Shown: piece after piece, positions 29,040 to 38,850 of the stretch | Layout of the letters: each line of letters begins with the position of its first letter | Numbering within the stretch: position 1 is the stretch's first letter | NCBI GenBank assembly: GCA_018806915.1 | Contig: JAGKQI010000031.1 | Span: forward strand, 1,178,001-1,242,000 | DNA: 64,000 nt | Direction: 5' to 3' | Source of the DNA: Phytophthora colocasiae | Lineage: Eukaryota; Oomycota; Peronosporomycetes; Peronosporales; Peronosporaceae | Made by a program: the position numbers and the translations under genes | The notes under the pieces: generated by a model | What the model was told of the DNA's origin: nothing | Database searches by the model: none | Seen by the model: only the letters and a program-made list of their open reading frames with translations

Positions 29040-30092
29040 GGTACACTTGTCCTTGCTGAACTGGGCGACGACTCCTTTCTCGGCCAGCTTCGACACCGAG
29101 ATGAGGCTTCCTTCAACTTCTGGGATGTACAGGACATCCGACAGCTTGACAGACTTCCCGTCCATCAGCTTCAACCCGACGGTGCCCTTTGCAACTGCGT
29201 CGATTTTCGAGCCATCCGCGAACGTGATGCGGACTGGCGTCTTCAGCTCCTTCATGGACACAAACTTGTCCCGGACGCTGGTCATGTGCGAACTTGCACC
29301 AGAGTCGACGAGCCATTCACTCTTGGTCATCGCACTCGTAGCCATGAACGAGAAGTCGTTGGACGCTTCCTTTTGCGCAGCTTGCCCTCGTTCTTGGTCG
29401 GCTTTCTTCTTGCGGTACTCGAACTCTCGGTGCCCTTGCTTCTTGCAGTAGAAGCACTTGCCGTTGAAGCGACGCTTGCCCCCGAAGTCCTTCTTCTTCG
29501 TAGCGAAAGCCTTCTCTTGAGCCGATGACGATTCATCCGAAGCTTGAACACCAGAGAGAGCTTGAATCGCGTAGGCCAGCGACACGTTTGGCGTATTCTC
29601 GAGGACAGTACATATCATCTTGTACTCGTCCGTCAGACTGCCAAGGAGCAACACGAGCTGGCGAGTCTCATCCAGAGTCTCACCGATCGTCTCCATCTGG
29701 AGGACGATCTCCTTGAACTGATCGACGTGGGAAGCGAACTTGGTCCCGGGCTCCATCTTAAAGTTGCTCAACTTCTTGGTGACGAGAAGCCGGTTCTTGA
29801 GCGTCTTCTTGTTGAAGTGCTCCTCGAGCATCGTCCACGCCTCAGCGGCAGTCAGTGCTCCACGGACGTAGACTTGGTACGTGAGACTCACGTCTCCAGC
29901 GATAACACCAAGTGCCTTCAGATCGTTGGTCTTCCATTCCGCCGTGGAGCGATCACTCACTTGGTCGAACTCGGGCTTGATGATCTGCGGTAGCAGTCCC
30001 TTCCGAGCGAGCTTCATCCGCATGTTGAACTCCCAGTGGAAGTAGTTGTCTTCCACGAGCTTGTCGATGTTGTCGGCGTAGCTTGGGCTCAT
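29040..30092 (-). pseudogene. Copia-A gag and protease region
   Basis: Starts at ATG 30092, inside the primer-binding site. Capsid-like region with W-K-T-N-D-L-K-A-L and L-T-D-E-Y-K, then a zinc knuckle C-x2-C-x4-H-x4 whose last Cys is Tyr (F-E-Y-R-K; Copia-B keeps Cys), then an aspartic protease D-S-G-A-S-S-H-M. It is open over its whole length but cut by Gypsy-C after the protease, so translation runs into the Gypsy-C LTR. Confidence 0.9.
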
Positions 30093-30096
30093 AACC
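30081..30096 (-). other. Primer-binding site of Copia-A (half tRNA-Met type)
   Basis: On the minus strand GGTTATGAGCCC directly follows the LTR. Its complement GGGCTCATAACC matches the anticodon arm of eukaryotic initiator tRNA-Met, as in Drosophila copia. The gag ATG is part of this site. Confidence 0.65.
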
Positions 30097-30511
30097 AATT
30101 GAGAGTATAGCGAACGAGGCTTGATAGTGAAGTGAGTAGGAGGAAGTAAATCCAAAAGTGAGTTTATTGAGTTAGCCCGCATTCACTAATCTACCCTTGC
30201 TCTCCTTGAGCTCCCCTTGTAGACCTTTGTGAAACGGGAACGCTTGATGTAACGGGAACGCCTTGTGAAACGGGAACGCTTGATGTAACGGGAACGATTG
30301 ATGTAACGGGAACGATTTGTGCACATCTTGAGATCAGCAAATTGAAGTTCTCGTCCAATCAGAATAGTGTATCCAAGGTAGACCGCCAATCGTATTGCAG
30401 CATCCACGCGTCTTCCACTGTTGTCCTCACTTGGCACGCGTTGTGCGCGTGAAAGCTGCGTGCTTCGAGGTAGGGACCCAGTATAGGAGACGGCGAAGTG
30501 CAATCTCAACA
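30097..30511 (-). repeat. 5' LTR of Copia-A
   Basis: 415 bp, five 18-bp repeats of the AACGGGAACG type. Followed by the duplicated CTATC at 30512-30516. Confidence 0.94.
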
Positions 30512-31276
30512 CTATCGATAATATCCTTCCACTGTTTGCAGTATCAATATTGGGAATCGTCACAGGTGTCTTCTTCAACTACTTCTTCTACCGGTGGGCA
30601 GTAGACAAACGCTTCGTTGTCAATTCTTTCATCGGATCATTCGTTGTGTGTTTACTCGTGACAATTTATAGCGTTCTTGCTCTCACTGGGAACACGGGGC
30701 AATCGGACGAGGCAGTTGGCACAACGCTGGGTTTTATTACCATTGGGACGACGATGGGGCTGTACGTGTCTCCGATGGCTACAATCGCCAGGGTGGTTCA
30801 AACCAAGAAGGCGTCTTCAATGCCGTTTACTATGGGGGTTGTCAATGTGTTCAACAGTTTCTGCTAAGGTACGTACGGAGCTCTGATCGGCAACTTGTTC
30901 ATTCTGGGACCAAATATCGCGGGGTTTATCCTGGGATGTATCCAGTTGATTCTAACGTTTATCTACCGACCTAAACCACTTGTACGGACTGGGAATGCTG
31001 CAAATGAAGGAGATCTATCTGTTGTGGTACTCTCCCCTAAAGATAAAGAAGACATGGTATCTACTGGCGAGAAACGTCCAAGCTTCGTTGCACTGAGTTC
31101 TCCGTATCACAGCCAGAAAAGCACTGGAGAGCCACACAAATGTTAAACAAAATATATTTCTACAGTCGAGCAAGATTATTCGACACAAGTGGTCATCGAT
31201 GACATTTCTCGCAATCGATTCGGTACATGTCGGGCGATACGTTTCCTTTTTACTCCCGAAGTTGCTACGTCTCAAG

Positions 31277-32064
31277 ATGAGCTCTGGTCTCATAGTCGTC
31301 GAGGTCTTCACTATCATCACGACAGTCCTGATGCGCTTCTCCTTGGTGCCGGATTTTGTGCGAATGGGGAAGCAGAGAAACACAGGAGACATGTCGGTGG
31401 TGCCGCCCGTCATGCTCTTTACCAACTGCTTCACCCTGTCGCTCTACTCGTACGAGATCCACGACATCGTGCCACTGTTCGTGACTTCTGTCCTCGGAGT
31501 TGTAGTGGGAGGAATTCTCACTACTCTCTTTTACGTTTGGGATGTTCACAAGAGAGAAACCGCCAAGATCATCGCTCTGGCTGCGCTTTTGTGTACACTA
31601 GTCACTGTGTATGAAAGTCTTGCAATGACTGGGAAAACTCAGCAGAGTCACTCGTCAGTGAGTACAACGTTGGGCTTCATCACCATTGGAACGACGATTT
31701 TGTTGTACGGGTCGCCGATGGCTACGATCGTACAGGTGCTGCAGACTAAAACTGCGTCATCAATGCCGTTCACTATGGGCGTTGTGAACGTTATGAACAG
31801 TCTTGGATGGATTCTGTGGTTGGCAACATGTTCATTCTAGCACCAAACATTGGCGGGATCATACTGGGGACGACGCAAATGGTTCTCACGTACATGTACT
31901 CGGAGAAGGGAAGAGCTCAGATTGTGTCGATGTCGACTGAAGACCAGAGAGACCTCTCTATTGTAGTACAGTCGAGCGATCAAGAAAGTGGGAAACGGTG
32001 CTGTGTTCACGGTTTCGTTGCTCTACTATCACCAAATTGCGATGGTTTTAAGCCACAGGTGTAA
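31277..32064 (+). pseudogene. SWEET gene with a frameshifting deletion
   Basis: ATG 31277 (M-S-S-G-L-I-V-V) opens a normal SWEET through TM1-TM5 and S-S-M-P-F-T-M-G-V-V-N-V-M-N-S. At about 31806-31818 the segment that is G-F-Y-A-A-L in paralogues is 10 bases shorter, so the remaining V-G-N-M-F-I-L-A-P-N and C-tail are read in another frame (31807-32064). The out-of-frame product would lose TM6-TM7. Both halves otherwise look under coding constraint, so the lesion is young. It could still make a six-helix or semi-SWEET-like protein; I rate that unlikely. Confidence 0.88.
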
Positions 32065-32270
32065 TTTGAAACGGACGTTTTGTTTAAACGACGCAGTCAT
32101 CGTTGGGCTGTGGTTGCATAGTTGTTCATCATACCGCTGAGCAACATACCGCATGAAGACCTGTTCATCACGATCTGACAGAATAACTCGCATGATGACC
32201 ACATCTACAAAGATATGATCTAAACCCGTACACGCTCTAGTCATTTTCATTCTTGCATCCTTCGACAACA

Positions 32271-33092
32271 ATGGCTACAGCTGTGACTGTGTTTAAGATC
32301 CTGACTCTCATCACTACGCTCTTAATGCGAGTGTCACTGTTCCCGGACTGGAATCGATGGAGGAAGAATCGCAACACCGCAGATATGTCCGTGTGGCCGT
32401 GTGTCATGATCTTCGGCAATTCCTATGGCTCATTGTACTACGCGTACGCTATCAAGAACTACCTGCCGTTATTCGCCACTTCAATGCTCGGTGTCGCTGT
32501 AGGGCTCTTCATGGCATACTCGTTCTACCTCTGGGCTACAGATCGGAGTGAAGTGTTACGGATCTTCCAGATCGCTTTGGCCGCTCTAATTGTAGTCACA
32601 ATCTACGATTTCCTCGCGCTCTGCGGCGTCACAGGGCAGTCAAAACATTCGACGGAGATTACGTTGGGCTTCATCATGATCGCGTTCACTACACTCATGT
32701 ATGCGTCACCAATGGCCACAATTATTCGAGTTGTTAAGACCAAAAAGGCGACGTCGATGCCGTTTACGATGGGGCTAGTGAATGTTTTGAACAGCTTTTG
32801 CTGGGGCGTTTATGGCGGTCTCATTCACAATAACTTCCTCCTGATCCCGAATATCATCGGCGTGACGTTGAGTCTCATTCAGATGACAGTCACGTACATC
32901 TACAGAGCCAAAGGACCTAGCGAACAGCTCGTGTCGACGTCTAGTGAAGAGCTAAAGACGATCGATGTCGTGGTGCTTCCAAGAGAACAGAATGCAGACG
33001 ACAAGGGCCTGGAGTTTATAGCCATACGTTCTCCGTGTAAAGTTGATGAAAAATCGTGGCATGACACAACTCCAGGCAACAGACTACAGTAA
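32271..33092 (+). CDS. SWEET-family sugar transporter, 273 aa
   Basis: ATG 32271 (M-A-T-A-V-T-V-F). The ORF is intact with seven helices. Motifs: L-F-P-D-W-N-R-W-R-K, T-A-D-M-S-V-W-P, Y-A-S-P-M-A-T-I, T-S-M-P-F-T-M-G-L-V-N-V-L-N-S-F-C-W. Trp replaces Met in the S-V-M-P motif and a G-N-S-Y replaces T-N-C-Y in TM2, changes that could affect substrate choice. The polar C-tail ends with F-I-A-I-R-S-P. It lies about 200 bp downstream of the broken SWEET gene on the same strand. Confidence 0.93.
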   Translation: MATAVTVFKILTLITTLLMRVSLFPDWNRWRKNRNTADMSVWPCVMIFGNSYGSLYYAYAIKNYLPLFATSMLGVAVGLFMAYSFYLWATDRSEVLRIFQIALAALIVVTIYDFLALCGVTGQSKHSTEITLGFIMIAFTTLMYASPMATIIRVVKTKKATSMPFTMGLVNVLNSFCWGVYGGLIHNNFLLIPNIIGVTLSLIQMTVTYIYRAKGPSEQLVSTSSEELKTIDVVVLPREQNADDKGLEFIAIRSPCKVDEKSWHDTTPGNRLQ

Positions 33093-33182
33093 AACAATAC
33101 TATTGTCTTGAATGTTGCACAATTTACAATCTCTCAATACTATTGAATGTTTTGCCAGACAATTGCAATTTAAAACAGCCTG

Positions 33183-33428
33183 ATGGTGTTCACACCCTGG
33201 TTCGTGATGGGATCTGTACAATTGATGTTGACATTCATCTACCCGAGAAAACCTACAATCGATGAAGAGGAAGATCGAGTTCGCCTTACTGTTCTAAGTA
33301 CAAGCCATGACCGAAAGGTGAAAGGAGACGAACCTCTAGCAATGTCCCAGCGAAATCAACACGTCGAGCGTATTCGTCATAAATGGTGCAAAGTGCGACC
33401 AATCATGCTGAACGAAGCACTACGCTGA
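33183..33428 (+). pseudogene. SWEET C-terminal relic
   Basis: Only the last transmembrane helix (G-S-V-Q-L-M-L-T-F-I-Y-P-R-K-P) and part of a tail remain, with nothing homologous upstream in the 90 bp after the previous SWEET stop. It marks a deleted tandem copy. Confidence 0.75.
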
Positions 33429-33569
33429 TCGATCGAAAAGAGAAATAGTGAGGCCCCAAGACGCATGCCAAGTCTCGGCTTGTGAAAAGAAGAACTGCCA
33501 AAGCTGTGGCACATTTCAATTGGTATTTTACCATCCATCCCTCACATTAACTTTCTTTAGACAAGCACC

Positions 33570-34361
33570 ATGAGTGGAAACGATACAGCCATTTTAATTT
33601 TCAAGATCGTCACTATCGTCACGACTATCATGATGCGAATCTCGCTGTTACCAGATTTCCAACGGATGCGGAAGATGAAAAGCACAGGCGACATGTCCGT
33701 GCTACCCTGTGTGTTGCTGTACGCGAATTGCTACTTGCTTTGTTGGTACAGCTACGCAGTGGACAACATCATCCCGCTGTTTCTCACTGCAGCACTTGGT
33801 GTCATCTCTGGAGGTATCCTCGCCTTCTTCTTCTACAAGTGGACAGCTCACAAACGGGACGTCATGAAGGTCTTCCTCATTTCAGGAATTATCATGCTCT
33901 TGGAGACGATTTATGGCCTCATCGCGCTGTTAGGCTGGACAGGTCAGACCCGATCGGCTACGGGTACAACATTGGGAGTTCTCGTCATTATCTCGTCTGT
34001 CGGACTGTACGCGTCTCCGATGGCTACAATTCGCCTGGTGATCCGAACCAAGACGTCGTCTTCAATGCCGTTCACAATGGGCGTTATCAACGTTATCAAC
34101 AGTTTCTGCTGGGTCGTATACGCGATTTTGGTCGACGACATTTTCATCTTGATTCCCAACGCTTCAGGCACTCTTCTCGGCTCCATTCAACTAATTTTGA
34201 CGTTCATTTATCCGCGCAAGGCCCCGTCTCAAGGCCAGATCGTCTCCATCAATGATCAAGCTTCGCTTTCCGTTGTACTCCACTCCCCCAGTCAGGATAC
34301 AAGAGACAACAGGAAGAGTAATGGCTCGAGCTTCGTCGCGATTCGCTCTCCTATAGAATGA
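33570..34361 (+). CDS. SWEET-family sugar transporter, 263 aa
   Basis: ATG 33570 (M-S-G-N-D-T-A-I). The ORF is intact with seven helices in 3-1-3 order. Motifs: L-L-P-D-F-Q-R-M-R-K, S-T-G-D-M-S-V-L-P, Y-A-S-P-M-A-T-I, S-S-M-P-F-T-M-G-V-I-N-V-I-N-S-F-C-W, and a C-tail ending F-V-A-I-R-S-P. It is convergent with the ankyrin gene at 34418-36445, with only 56 bp between the two stop codons, so the 3' untranslated regions must overlap or be very short. Confidence 0.94.
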   Translation: MSGNDTAILIFKIVTIVTTIMMRISLLPDFQRMRKMKSTGDMSVLPCVLLYANCYLLCWYSYAVDNIIPLFLTAALGVISGGILAFFFYKWTAHKRDVMKVFLISGIIMLLETIYGLIALLGWTGQTRSATGTTLGVLVIISSVGLYASPMATIRLVIRTKTSSSMPFTMGVINVINSFCWVVYAILVDDIFILIPNASGTLLGSIQLILTFIYPRKAPSQGQIVSINDQASLSVVLHSPSQDTRDNRKSNGSSFVAIRSPIE

Positions 34362-34417
34362 ACGCATTTTAGCCGAGCTTATATTGATTTCTAGTCTCGA
34401 GATATTTGCTGTACGAA

Positions 34418-36445
34418 TTATGTGGTCAATTCTTCAGACTCTGGTGGCGTAAGGTAGAACGACGAGTTGATTTCTGCCAGCACCGTTCGTTCTCCCGAAG
34501 CCTGGTAGTTGCGATGCAGCCAGTCCATGAGGTAGTAGTTGTACCGCTTAGCGAAGACAATGACCTTCTCGCGGTGGATCATACGGGGATAAAAGCGGAA
34601 AAACCACTGAAGAATCTCCACGTGCTCGTTACGACTCGCGTTCACTGCTGCGTCCATAGTGCAGCCTTCAGATCTTTTAGTGTGCAGAAACAACAACACT
34701 TCGAAGTGGCCACCACCTGCAGCTCTGTCCATAGCAGCAGTTGTACAACCTTCTGAGCGATTCTTGTGAAGCCATTTCAGTGTATCAAGCTTCCCATGAG
34801 CAGCAGCTCCATCCATCGCAGCTTCAGTGCATCCTTCCGTGCGATTGGAATGTAGCCATTTCACAATACGTAGATGACCTCCTGCTGCAGCTCCATCCAT
34901 CGCTCGAACCGTACATCCTTCAATTCTGTTGTCATGTAGCCATTTCACCGTCTCGAAGTGCCCGTTAGCTGCAGCATCATCCATCGCAGCCGCGGTACAG
35001 CCCTCGCTACGATGCTCATGTAGCCATTTCAGCATTGTCAAGTGACCGGAAGCCGCAGCTCCATCCATAGCTCTCTCGGTGCATCCTTCTTCTCGATTAC
35101 GATGTAAGAACTTGACCACATCTAAGTAGTTACTATGAGCAGCGCCATCCATAGCATTGGTAGTACACCCTCCTCCTCTTCTAATACCTGATCGTGAGCC
35201 ACTGCTACTGCCACTTATCACACTGGCAGAGCTACTAACGTGGTCAGTTTTCGCTCGGTATTTGTTCAACCACATCACAGTGTGTAAATGGCCCTTGGCT
35301 GCAGCATCGTCCATTGCTCGAGTCGTGCATCCTTCCTTCCTATTAGCGTGTAGCCACTGTACAATGCCTAGATGTCCGTTCCTGGCGGCACCATCCATTG
35401 CGTCCGTCGTACAACCTTCGTGCCGATGAGAATGTAGCCATTTCACGACCTCTAAATGGCCATTCATGGCTGCGTCGTCCATTGCTACATGAGTGCAAGC
35501 ATAGTCTTTGCCTTTTCGATGTAGCCATTTCACCACCTCAAGGTGTCCATTAGCTGCTGCTGTGTTCATAGCACGAGGTGTAGCAATACCAACTCCAGAC
35601 TTATGTAGCCATTTCACAACTTTCAAGTGTCCACCCGCTGCAGCATCTTCCACTGGAACTCCTTGATGCTTGCAGAGCGAATGCTTGTCCATCCACTTGA
35701 TCATATCCAGAAACCCACCTTTAGCAGCTTTTGCAGCAGCAGAAGAAGACGCTTCGTTTCTCACTTCAAAGAGCCATTGAACCAGCTCCAAGTTCCCGTT
35801 GGCTGCTGCTAAGTTCATGGCTCTTAGCTTCGACGGCGGGCGAGTTTGTTCCTGCAACCATCGTGCAACCTCCACATGGTTCCCTTCCACTGCATATCGG
35901 AGCTCATTAGCTCCCCAGAAGACGTGATCATGGTGTTCTTTCAGCCACTGAAGCACCTGCAATTGTCCATTCCTCGCAGCCTGTTCCACTGCTCTTGTCA
36001 CCAATCCACCAGGTTGGAAATTCAGCAACCACTGGATCATTTCCAAGTCTCCTCTTGCTGCTGCGTGTTGCATAGCTCCTGAAAATTGTGCTTGCTTGTA
36101 GAACGGATCTAGTGCAGCCATCCCAGCTGATCGAGCCGAAATACCACGTAAAAGCCGCATCGATCCAAAAGCTGCAGCTTGTGTCAACGTGCAGCTCGGT
36201 GAACAGTCCAAAAAGGCCTCAATCGCTTCCCAAACATGGGGAAGCGCCGACATATCCGGCTTTGAGCGACGAACCACTCGAACGCAAGTTAAAGGACCGA
36301 TCCACGTGCCTGTAAGGCCTTGAAATTCATCTTCTAGTACTTCTGGAAGAGGATTTGGATTGTCTTGTTGGTTAGTTTCTAGTATTGGAGGAGCCAGGAA
36401 CTCCCGCGCATGGTGAGAGGTCTCCCAGGGCGTCCAGATCTCCAT
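34418..36445 (-). CDS. Ankyrin-repeat protein, 675 aa
   Basis: I chose ATG 36445 (M-E-I-W-T-P-W-E); the ORF is open to 36844 upstream but that part is AT-rich and low in coding character. The N-terminal M-S-A-L-P-H-V-W-E-A-I-E segment matches the paralogue at 1620. About 18 ankyrin units of roughly 28 residues follow. A Ser/Gly/Arg-rich insert near 35170-35250 splits the repeat array, unlike its paralogues. There is no other domain. It is convergent with the SWEET gene at 33570 and, with the two genes at 1-3503, brackets the SWEET cluster. Confidence 0.9.
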   Translation of the reverse strand: MEIWTPWETSHHAREFLAPPILETNQQDNPNPLPEVLEDEFQGLTGTWIGPLTCVRVVRRSKPDMSALPHVWEAIEAFLDCSPSCTLTQAAAFGSMRLLRGISARSAGMAALDPFYKQAQFSGAMQHAAARGDLEMIQWLLNFQPGGLVTRAVEQAARNGQLQVLQWLKEHHDHVFWGANELRYAVEGNHVEVARWLQEQTRPPSKLRAMNLAAANGNLELVQWLFEVRNEASSSAAAKAAKGGFLDMIKWMDKHSLCKHQGVPVEDAAAGGHLKVVKWLHKSGVGIATPRAMNTAAANGHLEVVKWLHRKGKDYACTHVAMDDAAMNGHLEVVKWLHSHRHEGCTTDAMDGAARNGHLGIVQWLHANRKEGCTTRAMDDAAAKGHLHTVMWLNKYRAKTDHVSSSASVISGSSSGSRSGIRRGGGCTTNAMDGAAHSNYLDVVKFLHRNREEGCTERAMDGAAASGHLTMLKWLHEHRSEGCTAAAMDDAAANGHFETVKWLHDNRIEGCTVRAMDGAAAGGHLRIVKWLHSNRTEGCTEAAMDGAAAHGKLDTLKWLHKNRSEGCTTAAMDRAAGGGHFEVLLFLHTKRSEGCTMDAAVNASRNEHVEILQWFFRFYPRMIHREKVIVFAKRYNYYLMDWLHRNYQASGERTVLAEINSSFYLTPPESEELTT

Positions 36446-36906
36446 TGTTCGTGTCCTAAAATGACGAAATGTACACAATGCAGCCCTAATGCAGCAGGAA
36501 TCCGGAAGTCTGGCCACCTGATCAGTGCGTGCATTAAGGTCAGATAGCTTCGGACAGTGGAAGTGATGCATATAGTGATCTCCTTTGTGACTACATGTTA
36601 TTATATTATACAGGGATATTATGGTAAAGGTATTTGATAATGTGAATATATAATAACCTGTGGAATCGATTGCGGTATGTGATGAAGGGAATAGATTTCT
36701 TGCTGCCGGTCCTTTTGGTTCGACCAGAGGAATGAAAGGCAATACCCGGACGTCCAGCGCGTGTGTCAATTGTATTGGCATTTGCCAACGAGGGCGTTTT
36801 ACACGGCATGGTATGAACTTGCGTGCTGGGGAAAGTCTGATCAAGTTGCGTCTCGATAGTCAGATGTGGTCCGCTCGCTTGCAGCTCCGCAAGATGAAGA
36901 CGAGTG
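36446..36906. other. Upstream region of ankyrin gene
   Basis: AT-rich around 36590-36660 (TATTATATTATAC). No gene supported. Confidence 0.45.
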
Positions 36907-37148
36907 CGCACGCCAACGTGGCGCAGGACAAATCCATTCGCGCCATGCCATGGAGCGATGCTGGGAAGAGTGGTTGCGTCTCCTCGACGAGATCTCAGTC
37001 TTGTCTCCAGACTTGCTTTACGAAATTCGTTAGCGGGAACAAGTTACTGTACGATTCTTGAAGGATGGCATCGCTGCGGAACAATTCCCACCTGACCTGC
37101 AAGCTTTCACAAACTGTAGATAGATACTCTTTAAAAGCAGACTACGTA
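36907..37148 (+). repeat. Dispersed repeat R1, copy 1
   Basis: About 240 bp closely similar to 46306-46549, with small indels. One frame reads as protein-like (C-W-E-E-W-L-R-L-L-D-E-I-S) but has stops. Its source is unknown. Confidence 0.8.
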
Positions 37149-38122
37149 TACAGGTACACATGTCAGTTATGACTCCGATATAGTCGCGTCAAATACAAGA
37201 AAGATACTCACGTTTTCACGTTTATTGACTCGTTACTAGTTACGGCAGCGAGTGGATCGATAAACGTTAGACCTCATTGCAGTTCGTCAGTTCACTTGGA
37301 GTGTCTGGAATTCATGTATTCTGTAGGCGTCAATTATGCCGACGTGATGGGCACAAGAGTCCCGCAGCTTTACAACTCGAAAGAGCTGCTTAGTTGCGAA
37401 GACGCTTCTGCTGGTTCGGGTTTGGGCACTGCGGGATGTTCACGTGCGGGTTCATGTCCGTGCCGAAAAGACCGAAGTGCGTCTCGTAGTTCGCACCCGT
37501 GTAGCTCACAGTCGTGTCGTACATCACGACTGGCCCTTGCCGACCGACCACTGCACGTAGTCGTTCAGGTACTGCTGCATGCCCTCGTACGACGGCTGGT
37601 TGCCCTGGTAGCTGTCACCGGCGTACGGCCAACCGGTCTCCGTTAGGTGGAGCTTGTTGGGGCCGAACTTGGACACCATCTGATCCCATTGAGCCTGCAG
37701 CTTTTGGACCGACGGCTGCGAGCCCTGCGTGAAGAACGGGTAGATGTTGACACCAATGTTGTCACAAGCGTTCGCCAGCTTCCATGCGTCGTTGCAACTC
37801 AGCCACTCGTTGATACGCTGCACCGAACCGACCGGCGTGTTACCGACGCAGCCACGCACGCGGTTGATGTAACCAACCAGTTGGTCGGCCGAGTGCTTGC
37901 CGAAGCCACCATTCTGCAGGTCTTCGTTGCCGACATACACGGCCTCAACAGCCCATGGGTTACGGGCGTAGCCGTCGCAGACCGCCTGGATCTCCTGGTC
38001 GATACGGTTCGGGTCGCCCAGCTGCACGCCCACGGCGACACGGATGCCGGCCGCGGCGGCCATGTCGACGGCGTTGACACCGGCGAAAAGTGCTGAGCCA
38101 CCTGCCTCATGTCGTTCTGGAG

Positions 38123-38850
38123 TAGTATTGGATGAAATCAATACCGTGGGAATACCACTTCGCCGGTATTACCTCTCCATACCACGGTAGTAGTGGGATT
38201 ACCTTTTGTGTAATAGTGGTGTGGCAAGAATATTAGCTTACGACATCGTTGAAGTTCACATCGGAATGTGATAATTGTCGACCCAAATGCAAATATTACA
38301 ATACACCTGGGCCTATTACCGTTCAGTAATACCTGCCAAATTCCCACGTGGTAGTTATTAGGAGGTAATGGGGGGGTTCACACCGGCAAATTTCCAGTAG
38401 GCGACTTACAAGTATTTTTCGTGTCTCGTTTGACCGAATTTGCAGAAGAGTGGTACTTTTTCCGAGTAGGGAGATCAGCTACTCGGAATTTCTTCAGTTT
38501 GCAGTAGGGGAGAATGCAAGAAGGCCATGGCGAGCGTGGAGCAAGGTCAGAGCCACTCGTAGCGTAAGGGAGTAGCGGGGCGATGTCGTAGCTGTAATCA
38601 CCGTCGCTCTCTTCACTGCTACTCTCTCCATTATCTTCGCCGCGTTCAATAAACCAACGAATCGCGACCAGATCTGCTGGGGATACGCTGGCCCCCGCCA
38701 TTTTGTCTGTGTTCTCTGAGGCAGCTGAAGATTAACCGGTTGGAATGCAACTCGCCGATTTCAGTAAATTTGGAGAAATGGACTTTCTTGTAATCTACTG
38801 GAAATTTGCCGGTGTGAACCCCCCCAATACCACGGTAATTAACAACACTA
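38123..38850. mobile_element. hAT-like non-autonomous element, 728 bp
   Basis: Flanked by the 8-bp duplication TTCTGGAG (38115-38122 and 38851-38858). Ends are imperfect inverted repeats, TAGTATTG on one side and TAGTGTTG on the other, with a shared ACCGTGG further in. 8-bp duplications and YA-N-G type termini are typical of hAT transposons. It has no transposase and carries a second element inside. Confidence 0.85.
38370..38825. mobile_element. Nested inverted-repeat element, 456 bp
   Basis: Perfect 31-bp terminal inverted repeats (38370-38400 and 38795-38825), starting with seven G, flanked by AAT on both sides (38367-38369, 38826-38828). A 3-bp duplication suggests a PIF/Harbinger- or CACTA-like origin. 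No transposase. Confidence 0.75.

Larger units (their letters stand above)
19952..30511 (-). mobile_element. Copia-A: Ty1/copia element, minus strand, with nested Gypsy-C
   Basis: LTRs of 415 bp at 19952-20366 and 30097-30511 differ only at two adjacent bases (AT versus CA in CCTATCTT/CCTCACTT). The target duplication CTATC is at 19947-19951 and 30512-30516. Without the nested Gypsy-C and its 5-bp duplication the element is 4836 bp, one base longer than its sister Copia-B. Coding order on the minus strand is gag-PR (30092 down to 29040), IN (23315 to 22261), RT-RH (22260 to 20374). It is dead: nested insertion, a TAG near 23282 where Copia-B has AAG, and a 17-bp loss at about 22262 relative to Copia-B. 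Confidence 0.95.
19760..31146 (+). pseudogene. SWEET gene split by a 10.6-kb nested retrotransposon, plus a stop
   Basis: Exon-like part 1 is 19760-19951 (64 codons, TM1-TM2). Copia-A follows at once, and the same frame resumes at 30517 and runs to TAA 31144-31146, giving a 273-residue SWEET if the insert and one duplicated CTATC are ignored. Part 2 also has an in-frame TAA at 30868-30870, where the paralogues have Trp in the N-S-F-C-W motif. The gene therefore carries two independent lesions. The reading frame is otherwise clean, so inactivation is recent. The order of the two lesions cannot be told from this window. Confidence 0.93.

Noticed and set aside
30860..30885. Intron donor (GTACGT) after the TAA in the split SWEET gene
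   Set aside because: The SWEET frame continues directly past the stop with no missing or extra bases, so a nonsense change is simpler.
36446..36844. 133-residue N-terminal extension of the third ankyrin gene
   Set aside because: AT-rich, no homology to the paralogue N-terminus, and a good ATG exists at 36445.
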